Below are positions 35,001 to 44,400 of a stretch of 64,000 bases of DNA, piece after piece. Origin of the DNA: Streptomyces sulphureus DSM 40104 (GTDB taxonomy: Bacteria > Actinomycetota > Actinomycetes > Streptomycetales > Streptomycetaceae); contig NZ_KB905819.1 of NCBI RefSeq assembly GCF_000381025.1, forward strand, positions 310,001 to 374,000, read 5' to 3'. The number at the start of each line of letters is the position of its first letter. Positions within the stretch are counted from its first letter, which is position 1. The notes beneath the pieces were generated by a model. It saw only the letters and a program-made list of their open reading frames with translations, was not told where the DNA came from and did not search any database. The position numbers were made by a program, and so were the translations under genes.

Positions 35001-35598
35001 ACCCGACGGACCGGGAGTCGTCTGGTCGGCTCCCGACAACCCCCTGTTCTCCTCCTCCGACCTGGTGCGCGGTGCCTGGCCGACGCGGTTCACCGCAACG
35101 AACGGGCATCTGTACGCCTACGTCATGAACAACTTCTGGCCGTGCAACACACCACCGGCACAGCCGGGGCCCGTGCACTTCCGCTACGTCTTCGCACCCG
35201 TCGCGCAGCATCTCCCGGAAGCCGCCTCCCGGTTCGGTGCCGAGGCCCGCCTCGGTGCGCTGGCCCAGGAGACGAGCCTGCTGGACCGCTTCCCGGAAGG
35301 CAGGGCCCCGCACTTCACGGAGGGCACCCTGCCGGGCCCGGGCTCCCCGGCCGACTGCCGGGTCGGCCTGTCCTCCGCCGGAGAGGGCCGGCTGATGCTG
35401 CGGCTCGCGAACCTCCGCGCCGAAGAGAACGGAGTCGTGCTCCAACTCCCGTACGGGTACCGTCCGTCCCGGCCGGACGCACCGCAACCCGACACCGAGG
35501 GCAACCTGCGCATACGGCTCGCGCGGTACGGCGTGGCCGAACTGCCCCTCGACTCCGCGTCCGCCCCGGCGGTACCGCCGGAGGCAGGCGGGGCGTAG
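32074..35598 (+). CDS. Alpha-mannosidase, glycoside hydrolase family 38
   Basis: A 1174-residue protein without signal peptide, so cytoplasmic. It should remove alpha-linked mannose from imported oligosaccharides. An N-terminal ~290-residue beta-rich region precedes the GH38 catalytic domain, which opens with LIPHVHLDLGFTDNQAK (~297-313): the HxHxD zinc-site pattern of the family. YANITDVPTWTGALP (~407-421) and LIGTHADNEDLADGD (~513) are further active-site regions, and the C-terminal half is the beta-sandwich domains. ATG 32074 has a strong AGGAGG; the same frame stays open from 31882 but without support. Convergent with lacI. Site B lies upstream. Confidence 0.88.
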   Translation: MTPDRFLWEATLATHAEPWPDVDGIRTLLVDTDAPWPTVHPGIHDADGGHQAHRVVAAFDVSSSEDAVLHLEYAAERGPCPDLEITLDGRHRSLHHLTVERENRTRTGDPGPVTGNGVLRVELPARWLTPGRHELTVTTVLDEAAATGATSQARSEVAHRPGEELPLPRTQYGKWFGSYLRWTAVRLERATAPHPGTPTYALRTTPLYLHGDPDPVPLVELTVNLPAGGARPDHLTLEHSGATITVPASTDGRDFGMVRRRLPVPGFTDSSDFVVRADGAEVHRATLVPARRWTLHLIPHVHLDLGFTDNQAKAVELHCRNIDKALDRQERDPAFRFSVDGAFVVREYLRTRSSHRCARLREAIGAGLIGVNAFHSNLLTGITHLEELGRALDFGRTLPPGPGAVPRYANITDVPTWTGALPAVLRTAGIDAFVGMSNHHRAATDDSDEVHLASPVRWRAPDGSEVLAHFADHYSQLRFIAADPQSVAGAVNGLERYVERYERPDYLPSDLALIGTHADNEDLADGDTGFAERWNAVFAYPRVRVSTFADYLGAVAPLRERLPVHRAEGGSFWEDGPASSAADAAAYRQAQVLLPAAEHLAASVQLLDDTYRPHREALDRAWEGLIIGGEHTWNWARATAHPHAPQIEDQLHWKRRAIDDAARISLDESRRTLSQLAAALGLDGPCVLVHNPHPWPAKLTAELDLPEGSAPLDAEGRPVPFEVLSDCAGMLRVRLLLEELPAFGYRCMPLSTGAGTVPAGEQPTEASSGEQAAVQAAAERAPVRQLSAGENVTSRVWEVKLRDLDGLPTGLLHRPSGRELLDQDAPFALGELVRLTAAGAADSASHDRTMISQLDSRYGSGAPTPVVEDRPSMRLLGVRNAPDGLRLRWQGSGAGLTDITVELLLRDAAETCELTVELTKQPVLDMESTSVAFPFLVPDPTVRYDRQLGWVEPASDHGSGSSNEWLSAASAVTVTAPDGPGVVWSAPDNPLFSSSDLVRGAWPTRFTATNGHLYAYVMNNFWPCNTPPAQPGPVHFRYVFAPVAQHLPEAASRFGAEARLGALAQETSLLDRFPEGRAPHFTEGTLPGPGSPADCRVGLSSAGEGRLMLRLANLRAEENGVVLQLPYGYRPSRPDAPQPDTEGNLRIRLARYGVAELPLDSASAPAVPPEAGGA

Positions 35599-35645
35599 CC
35601 GGCGAAGAGACCGGTCGGGAGCCGTGGACGGGCGGAGCCGGCGGG

Positions 35646-36668
35646 TCAGTAGTTGATCAGCGTCGTCGGGACGACCGTACGGCGCGGGGGGCTCGGCGGG
35701 CCGGTGCCCTTTCTGGGCTCCAGGTGGTCCAGCAGGAGGCGCGCGGCGCGTCGACCGATCTCGTCCGCGTCGTAGGAGACCACGGTCAGCCGGACACCCA
35801 GCATGTCCGCGGCCTCGATGTCGTCGAACCCGGCCACCGCCGTCGACGTGCCGAGGCCGCGGATGGCACGGCAGGCTCCGAGAGCGATGCGGTTGTTGGC
35901 ACAGAACAACGCGGTCGGGGCGTCGGGGAGCTCCAGCAGAGAGCGCGCGGCGGACTCCGCCGAAGCGACGTCGTCGAGACCGCGGCGCACCCACTCGTCC
36001 CGCGGCTGCACACCCGCGTCCTCCATCGCCGACCACCAGCCGCGGAACCGCTCGGCGCCCGTGAAGAGAGTGAACGGGTTCCCGAGGAAGCCGAGCGCGT
36101 GATGACCGCTCTTCAGCAGTTCCTCGGTTGCCGCCCGCGCCCCGCCGAAGTCGTCGACGAGCACGGCATCGGCTTCGATGCCCTCGGGCGGACGGGAGGC
36201 GAGCACCACGGGCATGCCGTCGACGGCCTCGTGCCCGAGGTGCCGTTGATCGGGCCCCGCGGGGACGACGATGACTCCGTTGACCCTGCGGGAGACGAGG
36301 TCCTGGACGAGGTCGTCCTCGCGCGTCACCTGTCCCGAGGTGTTGCCCAGCACCAGCCGAAGGCCGTGTGCCTGGACGACCTCTTCGACCCCGAGCGCGA
36401 GCCGGGCGTAGAAGGGGTTCGCCAGGTTGGTGACGACGAGCCCGACCAGGCCGCTGCTCCGCCCCAGCCGCAGGCTCCGTGCAACCTCGTTGCGGCGGTA
36501 GCCCAGTTCGTTCACGGCGTCGAGAACCCGCTGTTTGGCCGACTCCCCCACGCGGGGGTTGTCCTTGAGGACCCTGGAGACGGTCATGGCGCTCACCCCG
36601 GCGTGCGCTGCGACGTCCCGCATCGTCGGGACGGAGCGCGAAGCTCCGGACTGCTCGGACCCGGACAC
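35646..36668 (-). CDS. LacI-family transcriptional repressor of the mannoside locus
   Basis: A 340-residue repressor. The N-terminal HTH and hinge (~15-62: TMRDVAAHAGVSAMTVSRVL, then VNELGYRRNEVARSLR) are typical. The sugar-binding core follows (GLVGLVVTNLANPFYARLAL, ALFCANNRIALGACRAIRG, VAGFDDIEAADMLGVRLTVV). GTG 36668 has GAGGAG eleven bases upstream. It is third in the isomerase-ROK-lacI operon and so under operator C, giving autoregulation. I infer it recognises TGnTAnCGnTAnCA at sites A-E and is released by mannose, a mannoside or a phosphorylated derivative; the inducer is not readable from sequence. Confidence 0.92.
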   Translation of the reverse strand: MSGSEQSGASRSVPTMRDVAAHAGVSAMTVSRVLKDNPRVGESAKQRVLDAVNELGYRRNEVARSLRLGRSSGLVGLVVTNLANPFYARLALGVEEVVQAHGLRLVLGNTSGQVTREDDLVQDLVSRRVNGVIVVPAGPDQRHLGHEAVDGMPVVLASRPPEGIEADAVLVDDFGGARAATEELLKSGHHALGFLGNPFTLFTGAERFRGWWSAMEDAGVQPRDEWVRRGLDDVASAESAARSLLELPDAPTALFCANNRIALGACRAIRGLGTSTAVAGFDDIEAADMLGVRLTVVSYDADEIGRRAARLLLDHLEPRKGTGPPSPPRRTVVPTTLINY

Positions 36669-36729
36669 GCGTGCTCGTTCTCCTCGGGCAACAACCGGGC
36701 AGACACCTGCCGCCTGCCAGAACGATCCA

Positions 36730-37656
36730 TCATAGGGGGAGGGGCGTTTCTCCCCTGCTGCCCGGTGGAGCAGGCTGGGCCGCCCACCATGCTGCCCCCA
36801 ACAGTGGCGCTGTACGGGGGAGTTGCGCGGGACTCAGCCGCACAGGCGGAGCTCCGGCGTCCGCCAGGCCGGAGCGCAGCGCCCCTTCGACCACCTCCCA
36901 GGAGGTGGCGATGGAGCCGCCGACTACGAGCACGGTGGGCGCGAAGCTGGTCAACCAGGGCGCCATGGTGCGTCCCAGAGCATGGAAGGCACGCTTCAAA
37001 ACGGTGCCCGCGACCGTGTCGCCCTCCCGCGCGCGGGCGGCGATGGTGCTCACGTCCGGGACGGGCTCGGTACCGTCGAGCGCAGCGCGTGCGTACGCCG
37101 CACGGATGCCGCGCCGGGAGACGGTGTCCTCCAGAGGCATCCCGTCCCAGGTGAGCCGGTGGGCGCTGCCCTCCGGTGGAACCAGGGGGCCGTCGTTGAC
37201 CGGTGCGCCGTCGGCGAGGAAGGCCGAGCCGACGCCGCTCCCGAGGGTCAGGCAGATCGCGCGGACGTGGCCGGCGGCGGCGCCGGAAGCGTACTCGCCC
37301 AAGCCGAACGCGTCGGCGTCGTTGAGGAAGCACAGGGACGCCGGTTCCGGGCGGATGCGCTGCCGCAGGTCGGTGCCGACGTCGACGCCGTAGAGCGCTT
37401 CGAACTTGCCGACCCCCTCGAACAGCGCGATACCTGCTGCGTAGTCGAAGGGGCCCGGCACTGCCACACCCCAGCGCGCGTGCGGCGGCGCCCCGGCCCG
37501 GGTGGCAGCCGCGGCGATCCGCTCCAGGATGTCCGCCGCCGCCCCCTGAGCCGGCAGCGAGGCGCGAATCAGCTCCTCGGGCGCCCCCGACGCCTGCATG
37601 TCCACGAGGGCCGCGGTCACATGCGTCCCGCCGATCTCCAGCACGGGCTGCTTCAT
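36730..37656 (-). CDS. ROK-family sugar kinase-like protein
   Basis: A 308-residue ROK protein. The phosphate-binding start reads LEIGGTHVTAALV, where the usual Asp is Glu. VAVPGPFDYAAGI, FLNDADAFGLGEY (catalytic Asp region, ~110) and LTLGSGVGSAFL are present. The zinc-binding CxCGxxGCxE motif of most ROK kinases is missing; the region reads LTWDGMPLEDTVSRRGI. The family phosphorylates glucose, mannose, fructose or amino sugars. Beside an isomerase and mannosidases, mannose kinase is the best guess. ATG overlaps the isomerase stop (ATGA). Confidence 0.85.
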   Translation of the reverse strand: MKQPVLEIGGTHVTAALVDMQASGAPEELIRASLPAQGAAADILERIAAAATRAGAPPHARWGVAVPGPFDYAAGIALFEGVGKFEALYGVDVGTDLRQRIRPEPASLCFLNDADAFGLGEYASGAAAGHVRAICLTLGSGVGSAFLADGAPVNDGPLVPPEGSAHRLTWDGMPLEDTVSRRGIRAAYARAALDGTEPVPDVSTIAARAREGDTVAGTVLKRAFHALGRTMAPWLTSFAPTVLVVGGSIATSWEVVEGALRSGLADAGAPPVRLSPAQLPRTAPLLGAAWWAAQPAPPGSRGETPLPL

Positions 37657-39368
37657 GCCCGCTCCCGGACGTAGGCGGTCACCACGTGCACCGGCTCCTC
37701 GCCCAGCGGACGGAGCCGGTACGCGCCGACGGACGCCGGAACCGTCAGCGTCTCGGCGAACACCAGCTCGTGTACGCGTCCGTCGGCGGTCTCCACCACG
37801 ACGCCGGCGCCGGAGGAGACGTTGAGAACGTGGAACCGGCCTCCGGTGTTCTGCGGCGCCCCCGCGGAGCCGGGTTCGAGGACGACGCGGGACACCTCGT
37901 AGAACATCTCCGGCAGCGAGCCGAGGAGCTCCTCCCGCCAGCCCGCGCCCTCGCGCAGGGTCTGCGGACGCTGCATGAGGTCCCGGTGCACCGCTTCACC
38001 CTGCCTGCCGGCGTCGAGGTTGGCGAAGGCGTGCTCGTACGGCAGCGGCCTGGGGGCGCCCTCGGTGTCCTGGCGGAGCCAGTCGTAGAAGCGCAACGAG
38101 TACAGGTACGGCGTCGCGCTCACTTCGAGGACCAGGTTCCCGACGCCGGAGGCGTGCGGTGTCCCGGCCGGGATCAGGTACAACTGCCCCTCCTCGGCGG
38201 GGTGGCTCTGCACGAAGCGCTCCACGTCCATCTCTTCGCCCCGCTCGATGGCGGCGACGGCCTGCTTGCGCATCAGTCCCAGGTCGGCGTCCTGCTGGAG
38301 GCCCAGGTAGATCCGGGCGTCTTCGTCGCCGACGGCGGTGAGGTAGTACGTCTCGTGTTGCGTGTAGGGCCAACCGAACTGCTCGCGCATGTACCGCTCC
38401 TGAGGGTGCAGATGCACGGAGAGGTTGCCGCCGCCCACGGTGTCGAGGTAGTCGAACCGGATGGGGAAAGAGGTGCCGAACGCCTCGTGCACCTCGCGGC
38501 CCAAGAACTCCTGGGGATGCAGGACGCACAGGAGCGGGAACGGCAGCTCCACTTCCGCCTGCGGCCCGTCGCCCACCAGGACACCGGCCGTGGGTGCGAT
38601 CAACTCGTAGCCGAGCGCGGTGTTGCCGTTCTGCGGAGCGAAGCCCAGCCGCTCCTCTGCCCAATGCCCGCCCCATGCGGTCGAGTTGAAGTACGGACGC
38701 GTACGTACGGGGCCGCCTGCGAGGTGCCGGAGTGTTTCGCGCAGCGTGGCGCCGTCGAGCGAGGCGGGCTCGGCGTTCTGGAGGTCGAGCCAGCGGTCGA
38801 TGCGGGCGGCGTGGGCGTCTCGGTGCGCGTCGAGCACGGGCCAGTCCGCGTAGAAGAGGCGACGGAGGTCCCCGGGGGCGCTGTGCCGCCCGAGGTTGAC
38901 GCCGACCGGTAGTTCTCCTGCGGTGACGGCCGCCTCGGCGTAGCGTTTCGGCAGGTCGGCGTACCAGAGCACGTCGTGTTCCAGGAGTGCGGCGCCCGGC
39001 CCGAAGACGAGCAGTAGCCCTTCGGCGGGTGTCTCCACCGTGGGCAGCGCGCGGTACACCTCGGTGACACACGCCTCTGCGAGCGGAAGGTAGTAGGGGT
39101 CGGCCTCCGGGCCGTCGCCGGTGCGTTCCAGGACGGTCGCCCAGTCGGCTTCGGCGTCGCGCAGGTCGACCACGCGGACGGGGACGCCTCGGGCTTCGAG
39201 CGCGCCGCGGAGTCCGGCTGCGGCGGCGTTCCAGTCCAGGGCGGCGGGCCCGTCGACGGCCACCACCGCCGGGCCGGGCGGGAGCGTCCCGGCGGCGGCC
39301 TCCCATCCGCGCACAACCGTCCCGCCGAGGGGTGCGTAACGGGGATTGCGCTGGTAGGAACGAGACAT
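37653..39368 (-). CDS. Class I mannose-6-phosphate-isomerase-like protein with kinase-like N-terminal domain
   Basis: A 571-residue two-domain protein. The C-terminal ~340 residues are a type-I cupin isomerase: WGGHWAEERLGF, then the metal ligands in SVHLHPQERYMREQFG and IPAGTPHASGVGN, expected to interconvert mannose- and fructose-6-phosphate. The N-terminal ~220 residues resemble a P-loop kinase fold (VAVDGPAALDWNAAA, LLLVFGPGAALLEHD) without an intact GxxxxGK, so this part is probably not an active kinase. ATG 39368 has CGGAG eight bases upstream and lies just after operator C; the frame is open further but without support. First gene of the isomerase-ROK-lacI operon. Confidence 0.85.
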   Translation of the reverse strand: MSRSYQRNPRYAPLGGTVVRGWEAAAGTLPPGPAVVAVDGPAALDWNAAAAGLRGALEARGVPVRVVDLRDAEADWATVLERTGDGPEADPYYLPLAEACVTEVYRALPTVETPAEGLLLVFGPGAALLEHDVLWYADLPKRYAEAAVTAGELPVGVNLGRHSAPGDLRRLFYADWPVLDAHRDAHAARIDRWLDLQNAEPASLDGATLRETLRHLAGGPVRTRPYFNSTAWGGHWAEERLGFAPQNGNTALGYELIAPTAGVLVGDGPQAEVELPFPLLCVLHPQEFLGREVHEAFGTSFPIRFDYLDTVGGGNLSVHLHPQERYMREQFGWPYTQHETYYLTAVGDEDARIYLGLQQDADLGLMRKQAVAAIERGEEMDVERFVQSHPAEEGQLYLIPAGTPHASGVGNLVLEVSATPYLYSLRFYDWLRQDTEGAPRPLPYEHAFANLDAGRQGEAVHRDLMQRPQTLREGAGWREELLGSLPEMFYEVSRVVLEPGSAGAPQNTGGRFHVLNVSSGAGVVVETADGRVHELVFAETLTVPASVGAYRLRPLGEEPVHVVTAYVRERA

Positions 39369-39412
39369 TTCGCTACTCCGAAGGGTTTGGCCCGGTGAGC
39401 CGGAAATCTGAA

Positions 39413-39426
39413 TGTTATCGATAACT
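39413..39426. promoter_or_regulatory. LacI-type operator, site C
   Basis: TGTTATCGATAACT; the inner 12 bases are a perfect palindrome, 9 of 10 fixed positions. Sits 45 bp before the isomerase start and overlaps the proposed -10. Confidence 0.75.
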
Positions 39427-39454
39427 CTAAGGTACGTGGGGCGACCTCCGTCAA
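39424..39454 (-). promoter_or_regulatory. Promoter of the isomerase-ROK-lacI operon
   Basis: On the minus strand, -35 TTGACG (39449-39454) and -10 TAGAGT (39424-39429) with a 19-base spacer. Operator C overlaps the -10, so binding would block initiation. Confidence 0.5.
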
Positions 39455-39516
39455 GGTGCCCTGGACTGTGCGCAGTTGCCGCGGCAAGGGCCGTCGCCCC
39501 TGGACGCCTGGTGGGG

Positions 39517-40896
39517 TCAGGTGGTGCGCGCCCGCAGGGCGAGCTCGATGTCCTCGAGGCTGCGCCCCTTGGTCTCGACGACGAACCGCGCGGCAAATAC
39601 GTAGGCACAGGCGCAGATCACCGCGAAGCCGAGGAAGACCCAGCCGATGCCGACGGCGTCGAGAAGCACCGGAAAGCTGAGCGAGACGACGAAGTTGGCC
39701 GCCCAGAGCAGCATGGTGCAGAAGCCCACGGCGGCACCCCGCACATGGAGCGGGAAGACCTCGCTGATCACCACCCAGCACACCGCACCCCAGGATGCGG
39801 AGAAGCTGACGATGAACGCGGCGAGGCAGCCCAGCGTGATCAACCCGACCAGGCTGAGGCCCTCGGGCTCCGGCAGCAGGAGAGAGGCCGTGGCCAGGAC
39901 GATCAGGCTCGCGCTCATGCACACCGCGCCGACCAGGAGCAGCCGCTTCCGGCCCACCTTGTCGATGAGCCAGATGGCCACCAGCGTCATGAGCACGTTG
40001 ATGGCGCCGATCCCGGTGTTGGCGTAGATGGCGGCAGAGTCGCTGAAGCCGACGTTGGTGAGCGTGGTGGGCGCGTAGTAGATGATCGCGTTGATGCCGA
40101 CGACCTGGTTGAGGACGGCCAGTCCGACGCCCACGACGAGCGCCGGGCGCAGCCACGCGGCGAAGACGTCGCGAAGTCCCGCCCGTCCGGAGGCAGTTGC
40201 TTCCACGTTGTGTATGTCGGCGAGCTCGGCCTCGACCTCGTCCGCGCGCCGGGTCCTGGCCATGACCGCACGGGCCTCGGCCTCGCGCCCGTTGCGCAGC
40301 AGCCATCGCGGAGTCTCGGGCATCAGGATCAGGCCGGCCAGCATCACGACCGAGGGCACGACCGCCAGACCCAGCATCCACCGCCAAGCCTCGTAGGGGG
40401 CCAGCAGCGCGTTGCTGACGTAGGCGACGAAGATGCCCACCGTGATCATCAGTTGGTTGAGCGTGGACACCGCGCCGCGGACGCGGGTGGAAGCCATCTC
40501 CGAGAGGTACAGCGGTACCACCACGGAAGCCGCGCCGACCCCGAGCCCCAGCAGGATGCGCGTCGCGACCAGTGCGGCGGCGTTCGGGGCGAGACCGGCA
40601 CCGAGTGCGCCGACGCTGAAGACGACAGCCGCGGCCATGCCGACGCGGCGCCGGCCGAGCGCGTCGGCCAGCCGCCCGGCCGTCGTCGCCCCCACCATCG
40701 CCCCCACCAGCAGGGAGCTGACGACGACTCCCTCCACCAGTGGGGTCAGCTCCAACTCCCGCCGGATGTACAGCAATGCCCCGGCGATGACTCCGGTGTC
40801 GTAGCCGAAGAGCAGGCCGCCGAGGGCGCCGAAGAAGTAGATGCGTCGTGTGGATGTGCCGATGCTCTTCTGGTCTGTGACTGCAGCCTGTGACAT
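39517..40896 (-). CDS. Sugar-porter-family MFS transporter
   Basis: A 459-residue transporter with 12 predicted helices. Family signatures: GYDTGVIAGALLYIRREL after helix 1, DALGRRRVGMAAAV in the 2-3 loop, PETPRWLLRNGREAEA (~the 6-7 loop), GRKRLLLVGA and ETKGRSLEDIE at the end. These mark proton-coupled hexose or pentose importers. ATG 40896 (MSQAAVTDQKSIG) has GGAGG eight bases upstream; the longer frame to 40995 would run through the promoter and is rejected. It probably takes up mannose released outside by the GH92 enzyme. Under operator D. Confidence 0.9.
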   Translation of the reverse strand: MSQAAVTDQKSIGTSTRRIYFFGALGGLLFGYDTGVIAGALLYIRRELELTPLVEGVVVSSLLVGAMVGATTAGRLADALGRRRVGMAAAVVFSVGALGAGLAPNAAALVATRILLGLGVGAASVVVPLYLSEMASTRVRGAVSTLNQLMITVGIFVAYVSNALLAPYEAWRWMLGLAVVPSVVMLAGLILMPETPRWLLRNGREAEARAVMARTRRADEVEAELADIHNVEATASGRAGLRDVFAAWLRPALVVGVGLAVLNQVVGINAIIYYAPTTLTNVGFSDSAAIYANTGIGAINVLMTLVAIWLIDKVGRKRLLLVGAVCMSASLIVLATASLLLPEPEGLSLVGLITLGCLAAFIVSFSASWGAVCWVVISEVFPLHVRGAAVGFCTMLLWAANFVVSLSFPVLLDAVGIGWVFLGFAVICACAYVFAARFVVETKGRSLEDIELALRARTT

Positions 40897-40979
40897 CGCA
40901 CGGCCTCCGAGTCTGGGAGAAGGGAAGAGACCAGGGGACGTCGTGTGGCGTGCGTTCCTGGCACCGAGGCTCCGATCGG

Positions 40980-41008
40980 AAGTTAACGTCACCAAAACGA
41001 GGGGTCAA
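40980..41008 (-). promoter_or_regulatory. Promoter of the MFS sugar transporter
   Basis: On the minus strand, -35 TTGACC (41003-41008), 17-base spacer, -10 TAACTT (40980-40985). This is a good housekeeping-sigma promoter, overlapped at the -10 by operator D. Confidence 0.65.
40981..40994. promoter_or_regulatory. LacI-type operator, site D
   Basis: AGTTAACGTCACCA; 8 of 10 fixed positions, central CG. Same placement over the -10 as site A. Confidence 0.6.
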
Positions 41009-41304
41009 GAGCCTGGGGGCATCCGTCCGGCGGCGTTCCGCGGTGTGTTCGCCGGTGTCCGCCTCTCCGTCGCCGTCAACAGGCCGCATGCGCAGCAGGG
41101 TTGACGCGACGCCGCAGGCTGAGCGTGGCCGTTCGCGTAGCCCGTAATGGGACATGCGGGTAGCGAAGGATGGCAGGTCAGCACGGAGATCTCGCCGATG
41201 CCCCGACGACGGGGACCAGGTGGGCGGTGTCGGTTGTTCCGCCTCGTACGTGCTGGATCAGGGCCTTAACTGCGAGGAAGCCGCGGCGAGTTCGTCCCGC
41301 GCCG

Positions 41305-41333
41305 TTGACAGCGGCCCCAGGAGGCGGCACGCT
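41305..41333 (+). promoter_or_regulatory. Possible promoter of the GH92 gene
   Basis: A perfect -35 TTGACA (41305-41310) is followed at 17 bases by CACGCT, a poor -10. Operator E begins 13 bases later, where transcription would start. Confidence 0.35.
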
Positions 41334-41345
41334 CACCTTCGGTCG

Positions 41346-41359
41346 TGATAACGGTAACA
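41346..41359. promoter_or_regulatory. LacI-type operator, site E
   Basis: TGATAACGGTAACA; matches TGnTAnCGnTAnCA at all 10 fixed positions. About 90 bp before the GH92 start. Confidence 0.75.
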
Positions 41360-41448
41360 CACGCCAGGTGCGCCGTGATCTCCGCGGGCCGCGCCCTCGC
41401 AGGGTGTCGTCGATCAGCCGCAGCGCCCTGCCCCAGCCGTGAGGAGCA

Positions 41449-44400
41449 GTGACGTCCGTGAGAGTTCGGTTGATCCGTCCGGTGACTGTGCTGTCTGCCG
41501 TGTTCGCCCTGTCGGTCGGCTCGACGACGGCGGTGAGCGCCGCAGGGGTTTCGCCCTCCGCAGCGGTGGATTCCCCTTCCGGCAAGGACTACGTGAAGCT
41601 GGTGGACCCGTGGGTGGAGTCCGACATCGCTCGGTTCTTCTACTTCCAGTCGGCGAGCCAGCCGTTCGGGATGGTCAAGTTGCGGCCGGACACCAGCACG
41701 CAGCAGACCCGGAACAGCGGCTACCACCGCAACGAGAACGAGGTGAAGGGGTTCAGCCACCTGCACGACTGGCAGCTTTCCGGAGTGCAGGTGATGCCGA
41801 CGGCCGGCACCGACGTGCCCAAGCTCGAGGGCGACGAAGGCTGGCAGTCGCACGTGGACCACGACAACGGCGAGATCGCCGAACCCGGTTACCACAGGCT
41901 GCACCTCGACCGGTACGACATCGACGCCGAGCTGACCGCCACCGAGCGTGCCGGGTTGCACCGCTACACCTACAACAAGTCCGGGCCCGGCGAGATCCTC
42001 GTCAATCTCGGCGGCGAGCTGGGTGAGGCGGTGATGAAGAACGCGAAGGTCACCAAGGCCAGCGACCGCAGAGTCCGGGGCTATGTGGTGCAGCACGGTG
42101 AGGGGTACGAGAAGAAGCACGAGACGAAGCTGTTCTTCGACATCCGTTTCGACAAGCCGTTTGACTCGCTGCGCGGTTGGACCGACGGCGAGCTCGCCGA
42201 TTCCGGTAAGCCCATCGAACAGGTCGCAGGCGACGACACGGGCGTCTACGCCCGTTACGACAACCTCAAGGCCGGCGAGCAGGTCCGGATGAAGGTGGGC
42301 CTGTCCCTCACCGGAACGGAAGGGGCGGCTCGGAACCTGAGCAGCGAGCTCCCCGGGTGGGACTTCGGGGCCGTCAAGAGGACGTCCCAGAAGCGTTGGA
42401 ACGACATGCTCGGCCGTATCGACGTCTCAGGCGGCACTCATCGGCAGCAGGTCAAGTTCTACACCGACTTGTTCCATGCGCTCGCAGGCCGCAGCGCCAT
42501 CAGCGACGTCGACGGAAAATACATGGACGACACCTGGGGCGCCGGCCGGGTCAAGCGGATTCCGCTCGGCAAGGGCGGCAAGCCCGAGTTCGCGATGTAC
42601 AACTACGACGCGCTGTGGCTGACCCAGTGGAACCTCAACTCCGTTCTGGGGCTGGCCTATCCGGAGATCTACTCCAGTCTGGTCAAGTCGCAGTTGCAGA
42701 TGTACAAGGACGGTGAGCTGCTGCCCCGCGGACCCGTTGCCGGCAACTACTCGATGGTGATGTCCGGGTCCCCTGTGACGTCGTTCATCACCGGCGCCCT
42801 CAACAAGGGCATCCGTGATTTCGACGTCGACCTCGCCTATGAGGCGATGCTGGATGCCCATTCCGTGGGCGGCCTGTTCGACAAGGCGTGGTTCGACTAC
42901 GAGAACTGGGGGACAGGCGGAATCCGTGATTACCTCGACCGAGGCTATGTGTCCAACGGCACGACCGGGCAGGGCGCCGGCCAGACCCTCGAGTACGCAC
43001 ACCAGGACTGGGCGCTTGCCCAACTGGCAGGAAAGTTGGGCAAGAAGGGGATCAACGCCGCCCAGTACGCCGAGGCCGAGGCGTCGTCCGAGCTGGACGA
43101 GGCGCACGGCGCGGCCCGTGCCGTCGACGGCAGGCCCAGCCGTGCCCCCGACGACCGGCAGTGGGCGTCCAAGGGCGAGCGGCAGCCGTGGCTGGAGCTG
43201 ACCTGGGAGAAGCCGCGTACGCTGCACAAGGTCAAGCTCAGTGACCGGCCGGAAGCCGGCAGCGACGTCGGCTCGGGCACGCTCGAGTTCTCCGACGGCT
43301 CCCGCGTCGACGTGCGGGACGTCCCGAAGGACGGCAAGGAGAAGACCGTCGCCTTCGCACCGCGCAAGGTGACGTCGGTGAAGTTCACCGCCACCGGCGG
43401 TCAGGGCACGAACGTGGGCCTGAACGAGTTCGAGGCCTGGGACGACACCGACGTCCACGCGTACTTGAAGGAACGGTCGACGAACTGGCGCAACCTGCAC
43501 GACCCGGAGTCGGGATTCATCCGCCCCAAGAACGCCGACGGAAGCTGGCGCACGCCCTTCGACCCGCTCGCCGACGACGACTTCGTCGAGGCCAACTCGT
43601 GGCAGTCCACCTGGTTCACCACGCACGACGTGATGGGCATGGCGAACCTCATGGGCGGCGAGGAAACCTACGCCGACAAGCTCAACTACGCCTTCGAGCA
43701 GTCGGAGAAGGACGACTTCATCGGCAAGTACGGCGAGGGCTTCGTCTCCTACGGAAACCAACCGGGCCTGGAAATGGCCCACCTGTTCAACTACGTGGGC
43801 AAGCCATGGCTGTCCCAGCACTGGGTGCGGCAGGTGAAGGAGAAGACCTACGGCTCCACCAGCACAACCGACGGCTACGGCCACCATGACGAGGACCAGG
43901 GCCAGATGGGCTCCCTCAGCGCGCTGATGGCCATCGGCCTTTTCGAGGTCACCGGCGGCGGGCACGAGAACCCGGTCTACGACATCACCTCACCGGTCTT
44001 CGACGAGATCACCATCGATCTCAACGAGGACTACTACACGGGCGGCAAGTTCCGGATCGTCACCCACGGCAATTCGGCCGCGAACGAGTACATCCAGAAG
44101 GCCGAGCTCGACGGGGAAAAACTCGACAACGCCTTCTTCCGCCACGACGAGTTCGCCGACGGAGGGACTCTCGAGCTCTGGATGGGCGACAAGCCCAACA
44201 AGCACTGGGGCACGGAGCAACTCCCGCCCTCCGAGTCGAAATCCGAAGGCCGTACGCCCACCCACGTCTCGGACATCGTGATCGACGGTCCGAGGAAGCT
44301 GAGGGAGCCGTACGGTTCGGTGGACCTCGACGCCGCCGTCGAACCCGACGACGCGAACCTCAAGGAGGTGTCGTGGAAGGTCACGGAGCCCGACGGTTCA

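Noticed and set aside
37686..38912. 408-codon plus-strand frame opposite the isomerase
   Set aside because: Antisense to the cupin isomerase; no recognisable domain.
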